A DNA stretch of 64,000 bases from Collinsella sp. AM18-10 (GTDB lineage: Bacteria; Actinomycetota; Coriobacteriia; Coriobacteriales; Coriobacteriaceae): the NCBI RefSeq assembly GCF_003471585.1, contig NZ_QRJO01000002.1:62001-126000 (forward strand), read 5' to 3'. Positions 33,884 to 41,399 of the stretch are shown in pieces (the first letter of the stretch is position 1; every line of letters starts with the position of its first letter). Below the pieces are notes generated by a model. It did no database searches. It was given only the letters and a program-made list of their open reading frames with translations, and had not been told where the DNA came from. A program made the position numbers and the translations under genes.

Positions 33884-35338
33884 ATGAGCGATAGCCAGAA
33901 CATGTCCGATGAGGTGCGCGCCCGCCTGCGCGCCATTCCTTCCGTCAACGAGCTGCTTGCCGAGTGGCCGGTGGTGAAGGCGGCGGGGGAGACCTGCGAC
34001 GCGGTGGTCCATGCTGCCGTGACGGCCGAGCTCGACGAGGAGCGCGCCGCGATTCGCGCCGGTGCCGCCCCGCGTTCCAAGCGCGAGCTGGCCTCGGCCA
34101 TCGAGTGGCGTGCGCATCGCTCCGCGCTGCCGAGCCTGCGTCCCGCCGTCAACGCCACGGGTGTGGTCATCCATACCAATCTGGGCCGTGCCCCGCTTGC
34201 GGAGTCGGCGGCAAAGGCCGTGGCCGAGGTTGCGCGCGGGTATAGCACGCTCGAGTACAGCGTCGACACCTGTTCGCGCGGGTCGCGCAAGGAGCACGCC
34301 GCGCAACTGATCCGCTCGCTCACCGGTGCCGAGGACGCGCTCGTGGTCAACAACAACGCCGCTGCGGTGCTGCTGGTGCTGGCAACCCATGCCGCGGGCA
34401 AAGAGGTCATAGTCAGCCGTGGCGAGCTTGTTGAGATCGGCGGCAGCTTCCGTATCCCCGACGTCATGGAGGCCTCGGGTGCCAAGCTCGTCGAGGTCGG
34501 GGCCACCAACCGCACGCATCTGGTCGACTACGAGCGTGCCATCACGCCCGATACGGCGATGATCCTTAAGGTCCATCCTTCTAACTATCGCATCGAGGGT
34601 TTCCACGAGGAGGTGGGTTCTCGGGAGCTTGCGGCGCTTGCTCACAAGCATGGCCTGCTGTTCTACGAGGACCAGGGTTCGGGCGCGCTGCTGCCCGATG
34701 ACATCTTGGTGCGCGGCGGCGAGGAACCCACGCCGGCTTCGGTTTCGGCGGGGCTCGATGTGGTGTCGTGCTCGGGCGATAAGCTGCTCGGTGCCGCACA
34801 GGCGGGCATTATCATGGGCCGTCGCGATCTGGTCCAGGCCTGCGGCGCACATCCGCTCATGCGCGCTCTGCGTCCGGGCAAGTTGGCGCTCACGGCGCTC
34901 GAGGCCACACTTCGCATCTACATGGACGGCGCCGACGTGGCCCATCGCGATATTCCGGTGCTCAGCATGCTCACGCTGCCGCAGGCCCATTTGGAACGAC
35001 GTGCCCGCAAGCTGCGCGATCGTATGGTCGCCGGGCTCGATAAGGCTGGCTGCCCGTGTGCCGTGCAGGTGGAAATCGTCGAGGAGTCCTCGACGCCCGG
35101 CGGCGGTTCGCTGCCTACCGTTGAGCTGCCGACGATGTGCGTTGCCGTGCGCTTTGTTGACGAGCGCCTGACGGTCGACGCGCTCAAGCGCTCGCTTGTC
35201 CAGGACTTCGACACGCCGGTCGTCACGCGAACCTCGCACGATCGCATTTTGTTTGACGTCCGTACGCTTGTGGGCGACCGCGATATCGAGACGGCGGCGT
35301 CGACGCTTGCCGCATGCGTTGCCAAGGCGGTGCGCTGA
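33884..35338 (+). CDS. selA: L-seryl-tRNA(Sec) selenium transferase
   Basis: PLP enzyme that converts seryl-tRNA(Sec) to selenocysteyl-tRNA(Sec) with selenophosphate from SelD. 484 residues. It has the SelA layout: N-terminal tRNA-binding segment (RLRAIPSVNELLAE), VVIHTNLGRAPLAESA (~95-110), VVNNNAAAVLLVL and the PLP lysine in DVVSCSGDKLLGAAQAGI (~290). Its stop overlaps the selB start (TGATG), so the two are translationally coupled. Needed for the Sec residues of FdhF and SelD. Confidence 0.97.
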   Translation: MSDSQNMSDEVRARLRAIPSVNELLAEWPVVKAAGETCDAVVHAAVTAELDEERAAIRAGAAPRSKRELASAIEWRAHRSALPSLRPAVNATGVVIHTNLGRAPLAESAAKAVAEVARGYSTLEYSVDTCSRGSRKEHAAQLIRSLTGAEDALVVNNNAAAVLLVLATHAAGKEVIVSRGELVEIGGSFRIPDVMEASGAKLVEVGATNRTHLVDYERAITPDTAMILKVHPSNYRIEGFHEEVGSRELAALAHKHGLLFYEDQGSGALLPDDILVRGGEEPTPASVSAGLDVVSCSGDKLLGAAQAGIIMGRRDLVQACGAHPLMRALRPGKLALTALEATLRIYMDGADVAHRDIPVLSMLTLPQAHLERRARKLRDRMVAGLDKAGCPCAVQVEIVEESSTPGGGSLPTVELPTMCVAVRFVDERLTVDALKRSLVQDFDTPVVTRTSHDRILFDVRTLVGDRDIETAASTLAACVAKAVR

Positions 35339-37305
35339 TGAGTGAGGCCGAAGCGTTGGTGGAATGCCCCGTTATCGTTGGCACGGCGGGCCATGTCGAC
35401 CACGGTAAGTCGGCGCTTATCGAGGCGCTGACGGGTAAAAACCCCGACCGCCTGGAGGTTGAGCGCCGTCGAGGTATGACCGTTGAGCTTGGCTTTGGCG
35501 AGTTGGCGCTGCCGAGTGGCAAGATCGTCGGCCTGGTCGACGTGCCGGGCCACGCGCATTACCTGCGCGCCATGGTGCAGGGTGCCACGGGCATCGACGT
35601 TGCTGTGCTGGTGGTATCGGCCGTCGAAGGCGTGATGCCGCAGACCCGCGAGCACGTGCATGTGCTGGAGCTGCTGGGCGTTACGCATATGGTGGTGGCG
35701 CTGACGATGTGCGACTTGGCCGACGCCGAGATGACCGAGCTTGCCGAGCTCGATGTCGATGACTTTTTGTCGGGTACCGTGTTTGCGGACGCGCCGATTG
35801 TGCCCGTGTCGTCCAAGACTGGCGCGGGGATCGATGACCTGCTGGCTACGCTCGACGAGCAGGTTGCCGCTTGCTGGGATTCCTGCCGCGACCGTGCCGA
35901 GCGCACCGATGCCGCGCCGCGCTTGCCCATCGACCGCTGCTTTACGATCAAGGGCGTCGGCACCGTCGTGACGGGAACGCTGCACGATGCGCCGGTTGCG
36001 GTGAGCGATGAGCTCGTTGCGCTGCCGTCGCGCACGACCTGCCGCGTGCGCGGGATCCAAGTGCATGGCGATACGCAGCGGGCGCTGCCCGGTCAGCGTG
36101 TGGCGCTCAACCTGGTGGGTGACGGCGTCGCGGCACTTGACCGCGGTGAGATGCTCGGCGTGGCGGGCCGCTTTGGCCAGACGATGCGCTTTATGATGAC
36201 GTTTACGTATTTGGGTCGCGAGGGAGCCAAGCCGCGTGTGCTCGAGTCGGGTGCTCGTGTGCACGTGATGGCGGGTACGTCCGAGGTTGTCGGTCGCATC
36301 ATGTTCATGGAGGGCGAGGCCTCCATGGCGGTGGGCGAGACCCGTATCGTTCAGGTGCGCTTGGAAGACTCGCTGCCGCTACGTGCCGGGGACCATGCCG
36401 TGGTGCTGTCATATTCGCCCGTGATGCTTATTGGCGGCGGGCGCGTGCTGCTTTCGCGCTGCCGTCGCTCGCGCGAGCTTGCTGAGGGGGAGCGCGTGCT
36501 GTACGCGGCTCTTGAGGCCGGCGATATCGCGGGCGGTGTGGGCGCTTGGCTGGCGTTGCAGACGCTGCCGGTTACGGCGATTGATGTTGCCGAGGGTTTG
36601 GATCTTGGTGCCGGCGAGGTCGATGCCGCACTGCGCGGGTTGGTGTCGCAGGGCTCTGTTCGCAAGCTTGACGCGGGTGATGCTGGCCTCTTGGCGGACG
36701 TCGTGGTGCTCGACGCCGCGATGGATGCACTGGCGGCGGCCCTGTCAGCCATGCATGCGGCGTCTCCCAAGGAGACGGGCTTTACGCCTGGCGCCGTTGC
36801 CCATGCTGCGTGGCCTACTGCTGATGAAGGCGTTGCCGCGGCTCTGATTGCCGAGGGCTGCTCGCGTGGCGTGTGTGCCGCCGAGGGCGCCGAGGTATTC
36901 GACCCGCACTCCGCTGCCGCCGCGGCGCGTGTGGTGCGCGAGGCCTGCGAACGTATCGTTGCCTTGCTGGACGAAGCCGGCCTCGACGCACCGACGTTGC
37001 CCGAGGTGGGCGAGCAACTGCAGCTCGATCGCGACACCATGACGCGTGCCCTGCGCGAGCTTTCGCTCAACCGTTCCATCGTGAAGGTCGAGCGCGACGT
37101 TGCCCTGTCCGCTGCCGCCGAGGGCCATGCGCGTGATCTTGTCGCCTCTGCCATTGGCGACGCCGGTGGCGCTGCTACCACGAGCGCCCTGCGCGAGGCC
37201 CTTGGTGTGTCGCGCAAACGCGCCATCAGCATCTTGGAACACCTGGATGCCGTACGTTTTACGGTGCTCGACAAGGACGCCGGCGGCCTGAGGTCCCTAC
37301 GCTAG
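35338..37305 (+). CDS. selB: Selenocysteine-specific elongation factor
   Basis: GTPase that delivers Sec-tRNA(Sec) to UGA codons beside a SECIS hairpin. 655 residues. G1 is GTAGHVDHGKS (~14-24), G3 is LVDVPGHAHYLRAM and the later domains II and III match SelB, followed by four winged-helix repeats that bind SECIS RNA (C-terminal ~250 residues). An oddity is the G4 motif, TMCD where NKxD or TKxD is usual. It is co-translated with selA and is followed by palindrome P3 and tRNA-Sec, giving selA-selB-selC in order. Confidence 0.95.
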   Translation: MSEAEALVECPVIVGTAGHVDHGKSALIEALTGKNPDRLEVERRRGMTVELGFGELALPSGKIVGLVDVPGHAHYLRAMVQGATGIDVAVLVVSAVEGVMPQTREHVHVLELLGVTHMVVALTMCDLADAEMTELAELDVDDFLSGTVFADAPIVPVSSKTGAGIDDLLATLDEQVAACWDSCRDRAERTDAAPRLPIDRCFTIKGVGTVVTGTLHDAPVAVSDELVALPSRTTCRVRGIQVHGDTQRALPGQRVALNLVGDGVAALDRGEMLGVAGRFGQTMRFMMTFTYLGREGAKPRVLESGARVHVMAGTSEVVGRIMFMEGEASMAVGETRIVQVRLEDSLPLRAGDHAVVLSYSPVMLIGGGRVLLSRCRRSRELAEGERVLYAALEAGDIAGGVGAWLALQTLPVTAIDVAEGLDLGAGEVDAALRGLVSQGSVRKLDAGDAGLLADVVVLDAAMDALAAALSAMHAASPKETGFTPGAVAHAAWPTADEGVAAALIAEGCSRGVCAAEGAEVFDPHSAAAAARVVREACERIVALLDEAGLDAPTLPEVGEQLQLDRDTMTRALRELSLNRSIVKVERDVALSAAAEGHARDLVASAIGDAGGAATTSALREALGVSRKRAISILEHLDAVRFTVLDKDAGGLRSLR

Positions 37306-37330
37306 GCCGGTCACCCGCCCCCGTCTCCTC

Positions 37331-37397
37331 AGTTGCGGTGAAATAGTTCCTAGTTGGGGGCTTTGGCAGCAAAAACAGGAACTATTCCACCGCAACT
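37331..37397. repeat. Palindromic element, family P, copy 3 (GTTCC subfamily)
   Basis: Arms 37331-37351 and 37377-37397 match with one change, an A-C mismatch in the arm centre, total 67 bp. It separates selB from tRNA-Sec. Confidence 0.88.
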
Positions 37398-37454
37398 TCT
37401 TGCTCGTCTTTATGGGATGGGGCCTGTTCGGTTTGGTAAAATACGCCCGCACTT

Positions 37455-37551
37455 GGGAACGGATGGGCTCCGGTGGGCTCCGCGGTCCTCAAAACCGTTG
37501 CGAGGCGTGCAAAACGTCTTGGATGTGTTCGATTCACATACGTTCCCGCCA
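37455..37551 (+). tRNA. selC: Selenocysteine tRNA (anticodon TCA)
   Basis: The 97-nt gene folds as tRNA-Sec: seven acceptor pairs GGGAACG/CGTTCCC plus a G-A eighth position, a six-pair D stem GGGCTC-CGGT-GGGCTC, anticodon stem GCGGT/ACCGT with loop CCTCAAA (TCA), a long variable arm (GCGAGGCGT...ACGTCTTGG), T-arm ATGTG-TTCGATT-CACAT and encoded CCA (37549-37551). It follows selB and precedes mobA, and reads UGA with SelB. Confidence 0.95.
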
Positions 37552-37705
37552 TACGCTACCAGCGCTTTTGTGCTCGCGGTCTTGCTGCGTGCCGCAAAGG
37601 CGCTGTTTTGTTTTTGCGCGAGCTTTTCGTAGTGTCGCTATTTCGGCGGCTGTATTTAGCTTCGTGCACCGGGTTTCGAGCATGCCGATGGAGGTGGTTT
37701 GCCGT

Positions 37706-38338
37706 ATGACTACCGTAAGACGTGCCGATCTTTCTTGCGTCGTCCAGGCGGGCGGGTTGTCGTCGCGTATGGGCTGCGATAAGGCGCGCATGGCGTTTTG
37801 CGGCGAGCCTCTCATCGAGCGCGTGCTGGGTCGGCTGGCGCCAGTTGCCGGCGAGTTGGTCGTGACGACTTCGCGTCCCAGCGAGCTTGCCTATCTTGAG
37901 GAACTTATGTTTGATGGCCTGCGCCCCCGCGTGGTGATGGACGTCGACGGTCCCGCCGGTGCCATGCGCGGCATCGCGAGCTCGTTGGCCGCGGCCCGAT
38001 TGCCGCTCGTGGCGATCGTCGCCTGCGACATGCCGTTTGTCTCGCCGGAACTGATCGGCGCGCTTGCCGATCGTGTTGAGGCCGAGGCGCTCGATGTGTG
38101 CGTGCCGCGCGAGGAGCGGGGGATTGAGCCGCTTTGCGCCGTCTGGCGCTGTGACGCGTGTGCGCCGGTTGCCCACGAGCTGCTTGCTTGCGACCGCCAG
38201 CGCATTCGCTGCCTGATCAATCGCGTTCAGGCTGGTTATATGGATGAGCCGCAGATTGTTAAGGCCGCGGGCTCGACGCTCTGCTTCGAGAACGTCAATA
38301 CGCCCGAGGAGTTTGCGGCGGCCGAGTTACTCGCCTAG
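37706..38338 (+). CDS. Molybdenum cofactor nucleotidyltransferase (MobA/MocA-like)
   Basis: Transfers a nucleotide to molybdopterin to make the dinucleotide form, GMP for the DMSO-reductase type or CMP for hydroxylases. 210 residues with the family start VVQAGGLSSRMGCDKARMAF (~10-29), DVDGPAGAMRGIASSL and VAIVACDMPFVSPEL. MobA (MGD) is needed by FdhF and the 31714 enzyme; a MocA (MCD) role would suit the XdhD-like hydroxylase. The motif LSSRMGxDK is closer to MobA. ATG 37706 has GGAGG eleven bases upstream; other ATGs upstream lack a ribosome site. The gene follows tRNA-Sec. Confidence 0.8.
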   Translation: MTTVRRADLSCVVQAGGLSSRMGCDKARMAFCGEPLIERVLGRLAPVAGELVVTTSRPSELAYLEELMFDGLRPRVVMDVDGPAGAMRGIASSLAAARLPLVAIVACDMPFVSPELIGALADRVEAEALDVCVPREERGIEPLCAVWRCDACAPVAHELLACDRQRIRCLINRVQAGYMDEPQIVKAAGSTLCFENVNTPEEFAAAELLA

Positions 38339-38353
38339 ACGATGGGAGATGCC

Positions 38354-38749
38354 ATGTCTCACGATATTTGCCCCGACACGGGAGAGCCTTGCACTTGCGG
38401 CGGGTCCGAACCCTGTACCTGCGGTTGCGGTGGCTGTGGACATACCGCGGAAGAGGAAGCGGCCGCCGCGGCGTATCGTGAGGCACACCTCGAAGGCCCG
38501 TCCAGTGATGCCCCCGATCGCGAGCGCAAGATCATCGTATCGTTCGACAGTACCTTCGATGTGATGGAATGCGAGCAGCTGTGCCTTGCCGCCGGTGTGC
38601 CCGGGCGCATCATGCCGCTGCCCGGCTCCATCACCGCCGGCTGCGGCCTGTGCTGGGCCATGCCGTTCTCGGGCGATGCGCTCGCCGCCTTCCGCGCTGC
38701 CACCGAAGGCCGCATAACCCCCGCCGACTATCATCAGCTCGTCCTCTAA
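38354..38749 (+). CDS. DUF3343 protein with cysteine-rich N-terminus
   Basis: 131-residue paralogue of the protein at 10401. The DUF3343 domain (about 58-130) shows FDSTFDVMECEQLCLAAGVP, GRIMPLPGSITAGCGLCWAM and is preceded by ~35 residues rich in Cys and Gly (DICPDTGEPCTCGGSEPCTC, then GCGGCGH). That block has nine cysteines in the first 33 residues and could bind a metal, selenium or a cluster. ATG 38354 uses GGGAG just upstream; the ATG at 38342 has none. The gene lies right after mobA and upstream of gdhA, in the same Mo/Se region. Confidence 0.8.
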   Translation: MSHDICPDTGEPCTCGGSEPCTCGCGGCGHTAEEEAAAAAYREAHLEGPSSDAPDRERKIIVSFDSTFDVMECEQLCLAAGVPGRIMPLPGSITAGCGLCWAMPFSGDALAAFRAATEGRITPADYHQLVL

Positions 38750-38757
38750 CCGCCAGC

Positions 38758-38794
38758 ACCACCACAAAGGTGCCTGCCCTCAATGTGGTGGTTT
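38758..38794 (+). terminator. Hairpin after the second DUF3343 gene, possible terminator
   Basis: ACCACCACA (38758-38766) pairs perfectly with TGTGGTGGT (38784-38792), followed only by TT. A weak terminator candidate at the end of the selA-DUF3343 stretch. The next 210 bp before gdhA show no other clear structure. Confidence 0.4.
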
Positions 38795-39006
38795 GGAACA
38801 CGTAGACGAAACAGGTTTGAAACACGGGTTTTGCACGTCTGGTGCTTAAAAACGCTTCTACCTGCATCGTAATCAAAACGAAACATCTGCTCGTCGGCTT
38901 ATGCGAAACTTTGCTGCAACAGTGCGATATTATCCATACTCGATAAAGTTCGCGGTGCATAGGGTGCCGCGACCGACATTTTTCGTTTCCCATCATTGGA
39001 GGAAGC

Positions 39007-40362
39007 ATGAGCTACACGCAGAAAGTTCTCGACGAGCTCAAGGCCCGCTATCCCGAGCAGCCTGAGTTCATCCAGGCCGCGACCGAGATCCTCGGCACCA
39101 TCCAGCCGGCGCTCGACGCCCACCCCGAGTACGAGGAGGCCGCCCTGCTGGAGCGCCTCGTCGAGCCCGAGCGCATCGTCATGTTCCGTGTGCCGTGGGT
39201 CGACGACCAGGGCAAGGTTCAGGTCAACCGCGGTTACCGCGTCGAGTTCAACTCTGCCATTGGACCCTACAAGGGCGGCCTGCGCTTTAACCCCACGGTC
39301 ACCCTGGGCATGCTCAAGTTCCTGGGCCTGGAGCAGATCCTCAAGAACAGCCTGACCACCCTTCCCATGGGCGGCGGCAAGGGCGGCTCCGACTTTGACC
39401 CCAAGGGCAAGTCTAACAACGAGATCATGCACTTCTGCCAGTCCTTCATGACCGAGCTCTATCGCCACATCGGCCCCAACACCGACGTTCCCGCCGGCGA
39501 CCTGGGCGTTGGTGGCCGCGAGGTTGCCTACATGTTCGGTCAGTACAAGCGCCTGACCAACGAGTGGACCGGCGTCCTCACCGGCAAGGGCCTCTCCTTT
39601 GGCGGCTCGCTCGCCCGTACCGAGGCCACCGGCTACGGCCTGGTCTACTTTGTGGACGAGTACCTCAAGAGCCGCGGCGAGTCCTTCGAGGGCAAGAACG
39701 TTGTCGTTCACGGCTCCGGTAACGTCGCTATCTACGCGGTCCAGAAGGTCTCCCAGCTCGGCGGCAAAGTGCTGGCCTGCTCCGACACCCATGGCTGGGT
39801 CGAGGATCCCGACGGCATCGACTACACCGTGCTCGAGCATGTCTACAACAAGAAGCGCTCCGGCCACGACAAGGGCGTCGCGCTCGCCATGTACGTTGAC
39901 GAGAAGCCCAACGCCGTATGGCACGAGGGCGACGGCCGCGGCGTGTGGCAGCTGCCCTGCGATATCGCGCTGCCCTGCGCTCGCGAGAACACGCTGCTGC
40001 TCGAGGACGCCCAGGCGCTCGTCGCCAACGGCTGCAAGGTGGTCGGCGAGGGCGCAAACATGCCCACGACCATCGAGGCCACGAACTACTTCCAGGAGAA
40101 CGGCGTCGCCTTTATGCCCGGCAAGGCTGCCAACGCCGGCGGCGTGCTCGTGTCCGGCCTGGAGATGAGCCAGAACGCCGAGCACCTGTCCTGGACCTTT
40201 GAGGAGGTCGACGGCAAGCTCGAGCAGCTCATGCGCGGCATGTTCCACAACGTGGACGACACCGCCAAGGAGTATGGCCAGGAGGGCAACTTTGTCATGG
40301 GCGCCAACATCGCCGGCTTCCTGAAGGTCGCCGACGCCATGCTCGCCCAGGGCGTCTGCTAA
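39007..40362 (+). CDS. gdhA: NADP-specific glutamate dehydrogenase
   Basis: Reversibly makes glutamate from 2-oxoglutarate and ammonia in the cytoplasm. 451 residues with the family motifs GPYKGGLRFNPTV (~81-93), LPMGGGKGGSDFDPKGKS (~118-135), the tetra-Asp/Lys region DVPAGDLGVGGREV and the Rossmann FEGKNVVVHGSGNVAIYAVQ (~230). ATG 39007 follows TTGGAGGAAGC. It is a single gene closed by a terminator, with no direct link to the Mo/Se genes around it. Confidence 0.97.
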   Translation: MSYTQKVLDELKARYPEQPEFIQAATEILGTIQPALDAHPEYEEAALLERLVEPERIVMFRVPWVDDQGKVQVNRGYRVEFNSAIGPYKGGLRFNPTVTLGMLKFLGLEQILKNSLTTLPMGGGKGGSDFDPKGKSNNEIMHFCQSFMTELYRHIGPNTDVPAGDLGVGGREVAYMFGQYKRLTNEWTGVLTGKGLSFGGSLARTEATGYGLVYFVDEYLKSRGESFEGKNVVVHGSGNVAIYAVQKVSQLGGKVLACSDTHGWVEDPDGIDYTVLEHVYNKKRSGHDKGVALAMYVDEKPNAVWHEGDGRGVWQLPCDIALPCARENTLLLEDAQALVANGCKVVGEGANMPTTIEATNYFQENGVAFMPGKAANAGGVLVSGLEMSQNAEHLSWTFEEVDGKLEQLMRGMFHNVDDTAKEYGQEGNFVMGANIAGFLKVADAMLAQGVC

Positions 40363-40388
40363 ATCTTCGCTCGACATAGCATGTGATG

Positions 40389-40422
40389 AGGCTCCCAGCC
40401 ATTCCGGTTGGGAGCCTTTTTC
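40389..40422 (+). terminator. Terminator after gdhA
   Basis: AGGCTCCCA (40389-40397) pairs with TGGGAGCCT (40409-40417), with CC/GG near the loop, then TTTTCT. Confidence 0.92.
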
Positions 40423-40484
40423 TATGGTGGCGAAGGCCGTGCGCCCTCGTTTGGTACACTTAGAGGTACTGGACAAGTGAAGAG

Positions 40485-41399
40485 ATGGGGGAGAACGTGC
40501 TCAAGTTCGGTACCTACGTCCGTGTTGGAAACGCGGCCGAAGCCTATGAGCTCTTGCAGAAGAACCGCAACAACAAGATTGTGGGCGGCGGCATCTGGAT
40601 GCGTCTGGGTTCGCGTCGTGTGGCGACGGCGATTGACCTTTCGGCCTGCGGACTCGATCAGATCGAGGAGACCGAGACCGAGTTTCGCATCGGTGCCATG
40701 TGCACCCTGCGCCAGCTCGAGCGCCATGCCGAGCTCAACGCGCTCGTCAACAACGTATTCGAGTTCGCCGTCCATGACATCGTGGGCGTGCAGCTGCGCA
40801 ACACCGCCACGGTGGGCGGCAGCATCTACGGCCGCTTTGGTTTTTCGGACGTGCTCTCGGCCTTTTTGGCGCTCGACTCGTACGTCGAGCTGACGGGTGC
40901 CGGCCGCGTGCCGCTTGCCGAGTTTGTGAACATGGGCTATGTGCGCGACGTGATCGAGCACGTCGTGGTCGTTAAGCACGACTACCGTGCAAGCTACGAG
41001 GCCGTGCGCAAGGCCGCGACCGACTTCCCCTCGCTGAACGTCACTGCCGCCTGGTGGGACAACAGCTGGCATGTCACCGTGGGTGCCCGCCCGCTGCGCG
41101 CGACCCTGCTGCGGGACGAGGCATGCGGCCTGGTGAACGAGCAGCCTTCCGAGGACGAGCTGCGCGCCCTGGCCGCGTCCGTGCGCGCGCTGAGCTATGG
41201 CACCAACATGTGGGGCTCGGCCGACTACCGCCGCCGCATCTCGGCCCCGCTCGCCGTCCAGGCCGTGCGCCGCGCCGCCGGCATTGAGCTTTCGGCCGCG
41301 CTTGCCCGCGAGCTCGAGACCGTTCAGGTCCCCAAATATGCCACGGACGAGTATTCCTGCCGCCGCGTGCCCGGCGTCGATTCTAGCGAGGTGCGCTAA
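40485..41399 (+). CDS. FAD-binding subunit of a molybdenum hydroxylase (YgfM-like)
   Basis: CO-dehydrogenase/xanthine-dehydrogenase medium-chain-like protein that passes electrons to NAD or another carrier via FAD. 304 residues from the ATG. Features are KIVGGGIWMRLGSRR (~33-47, flavin binding), IGAMCTLRQLERH and LRNTATVGGSIYGRFGFSD (~105-123, the TxGG pyrophosphate site). A GTG at 40497 has the better ribosome site (GGGGGAG) and may be the true start. The gene overlaps the next by one base, and with it makes a YgfM-XdhD-like pair. Confidence 0.85.
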   Translation: MGENVLKFGTYVRVGNAAEAYELLQKNRNNKIVGGGIWMRLGSRRVATAIDLSACGLDQIEETETEFRIGAMCTLRQLERHAELNALVNNVFEFAVHDIVGVQLRNTATVGGSIYGRFGFSDVLSAFLALDSYVELTGAGRVPLAEFVNMGYVRDVIEHVVVVKHDYRASYEAVRKAATDFPSLNVTAAWWDNSWHVTVGARPLRATLLRDEACGLVNEQPSEDELRALAASVRALSYGTNMWGSADYRRRISAPLAVQAVRRAAGIELSAALARELETVQVPKYATDEYSCRRVPGVDSSEVR

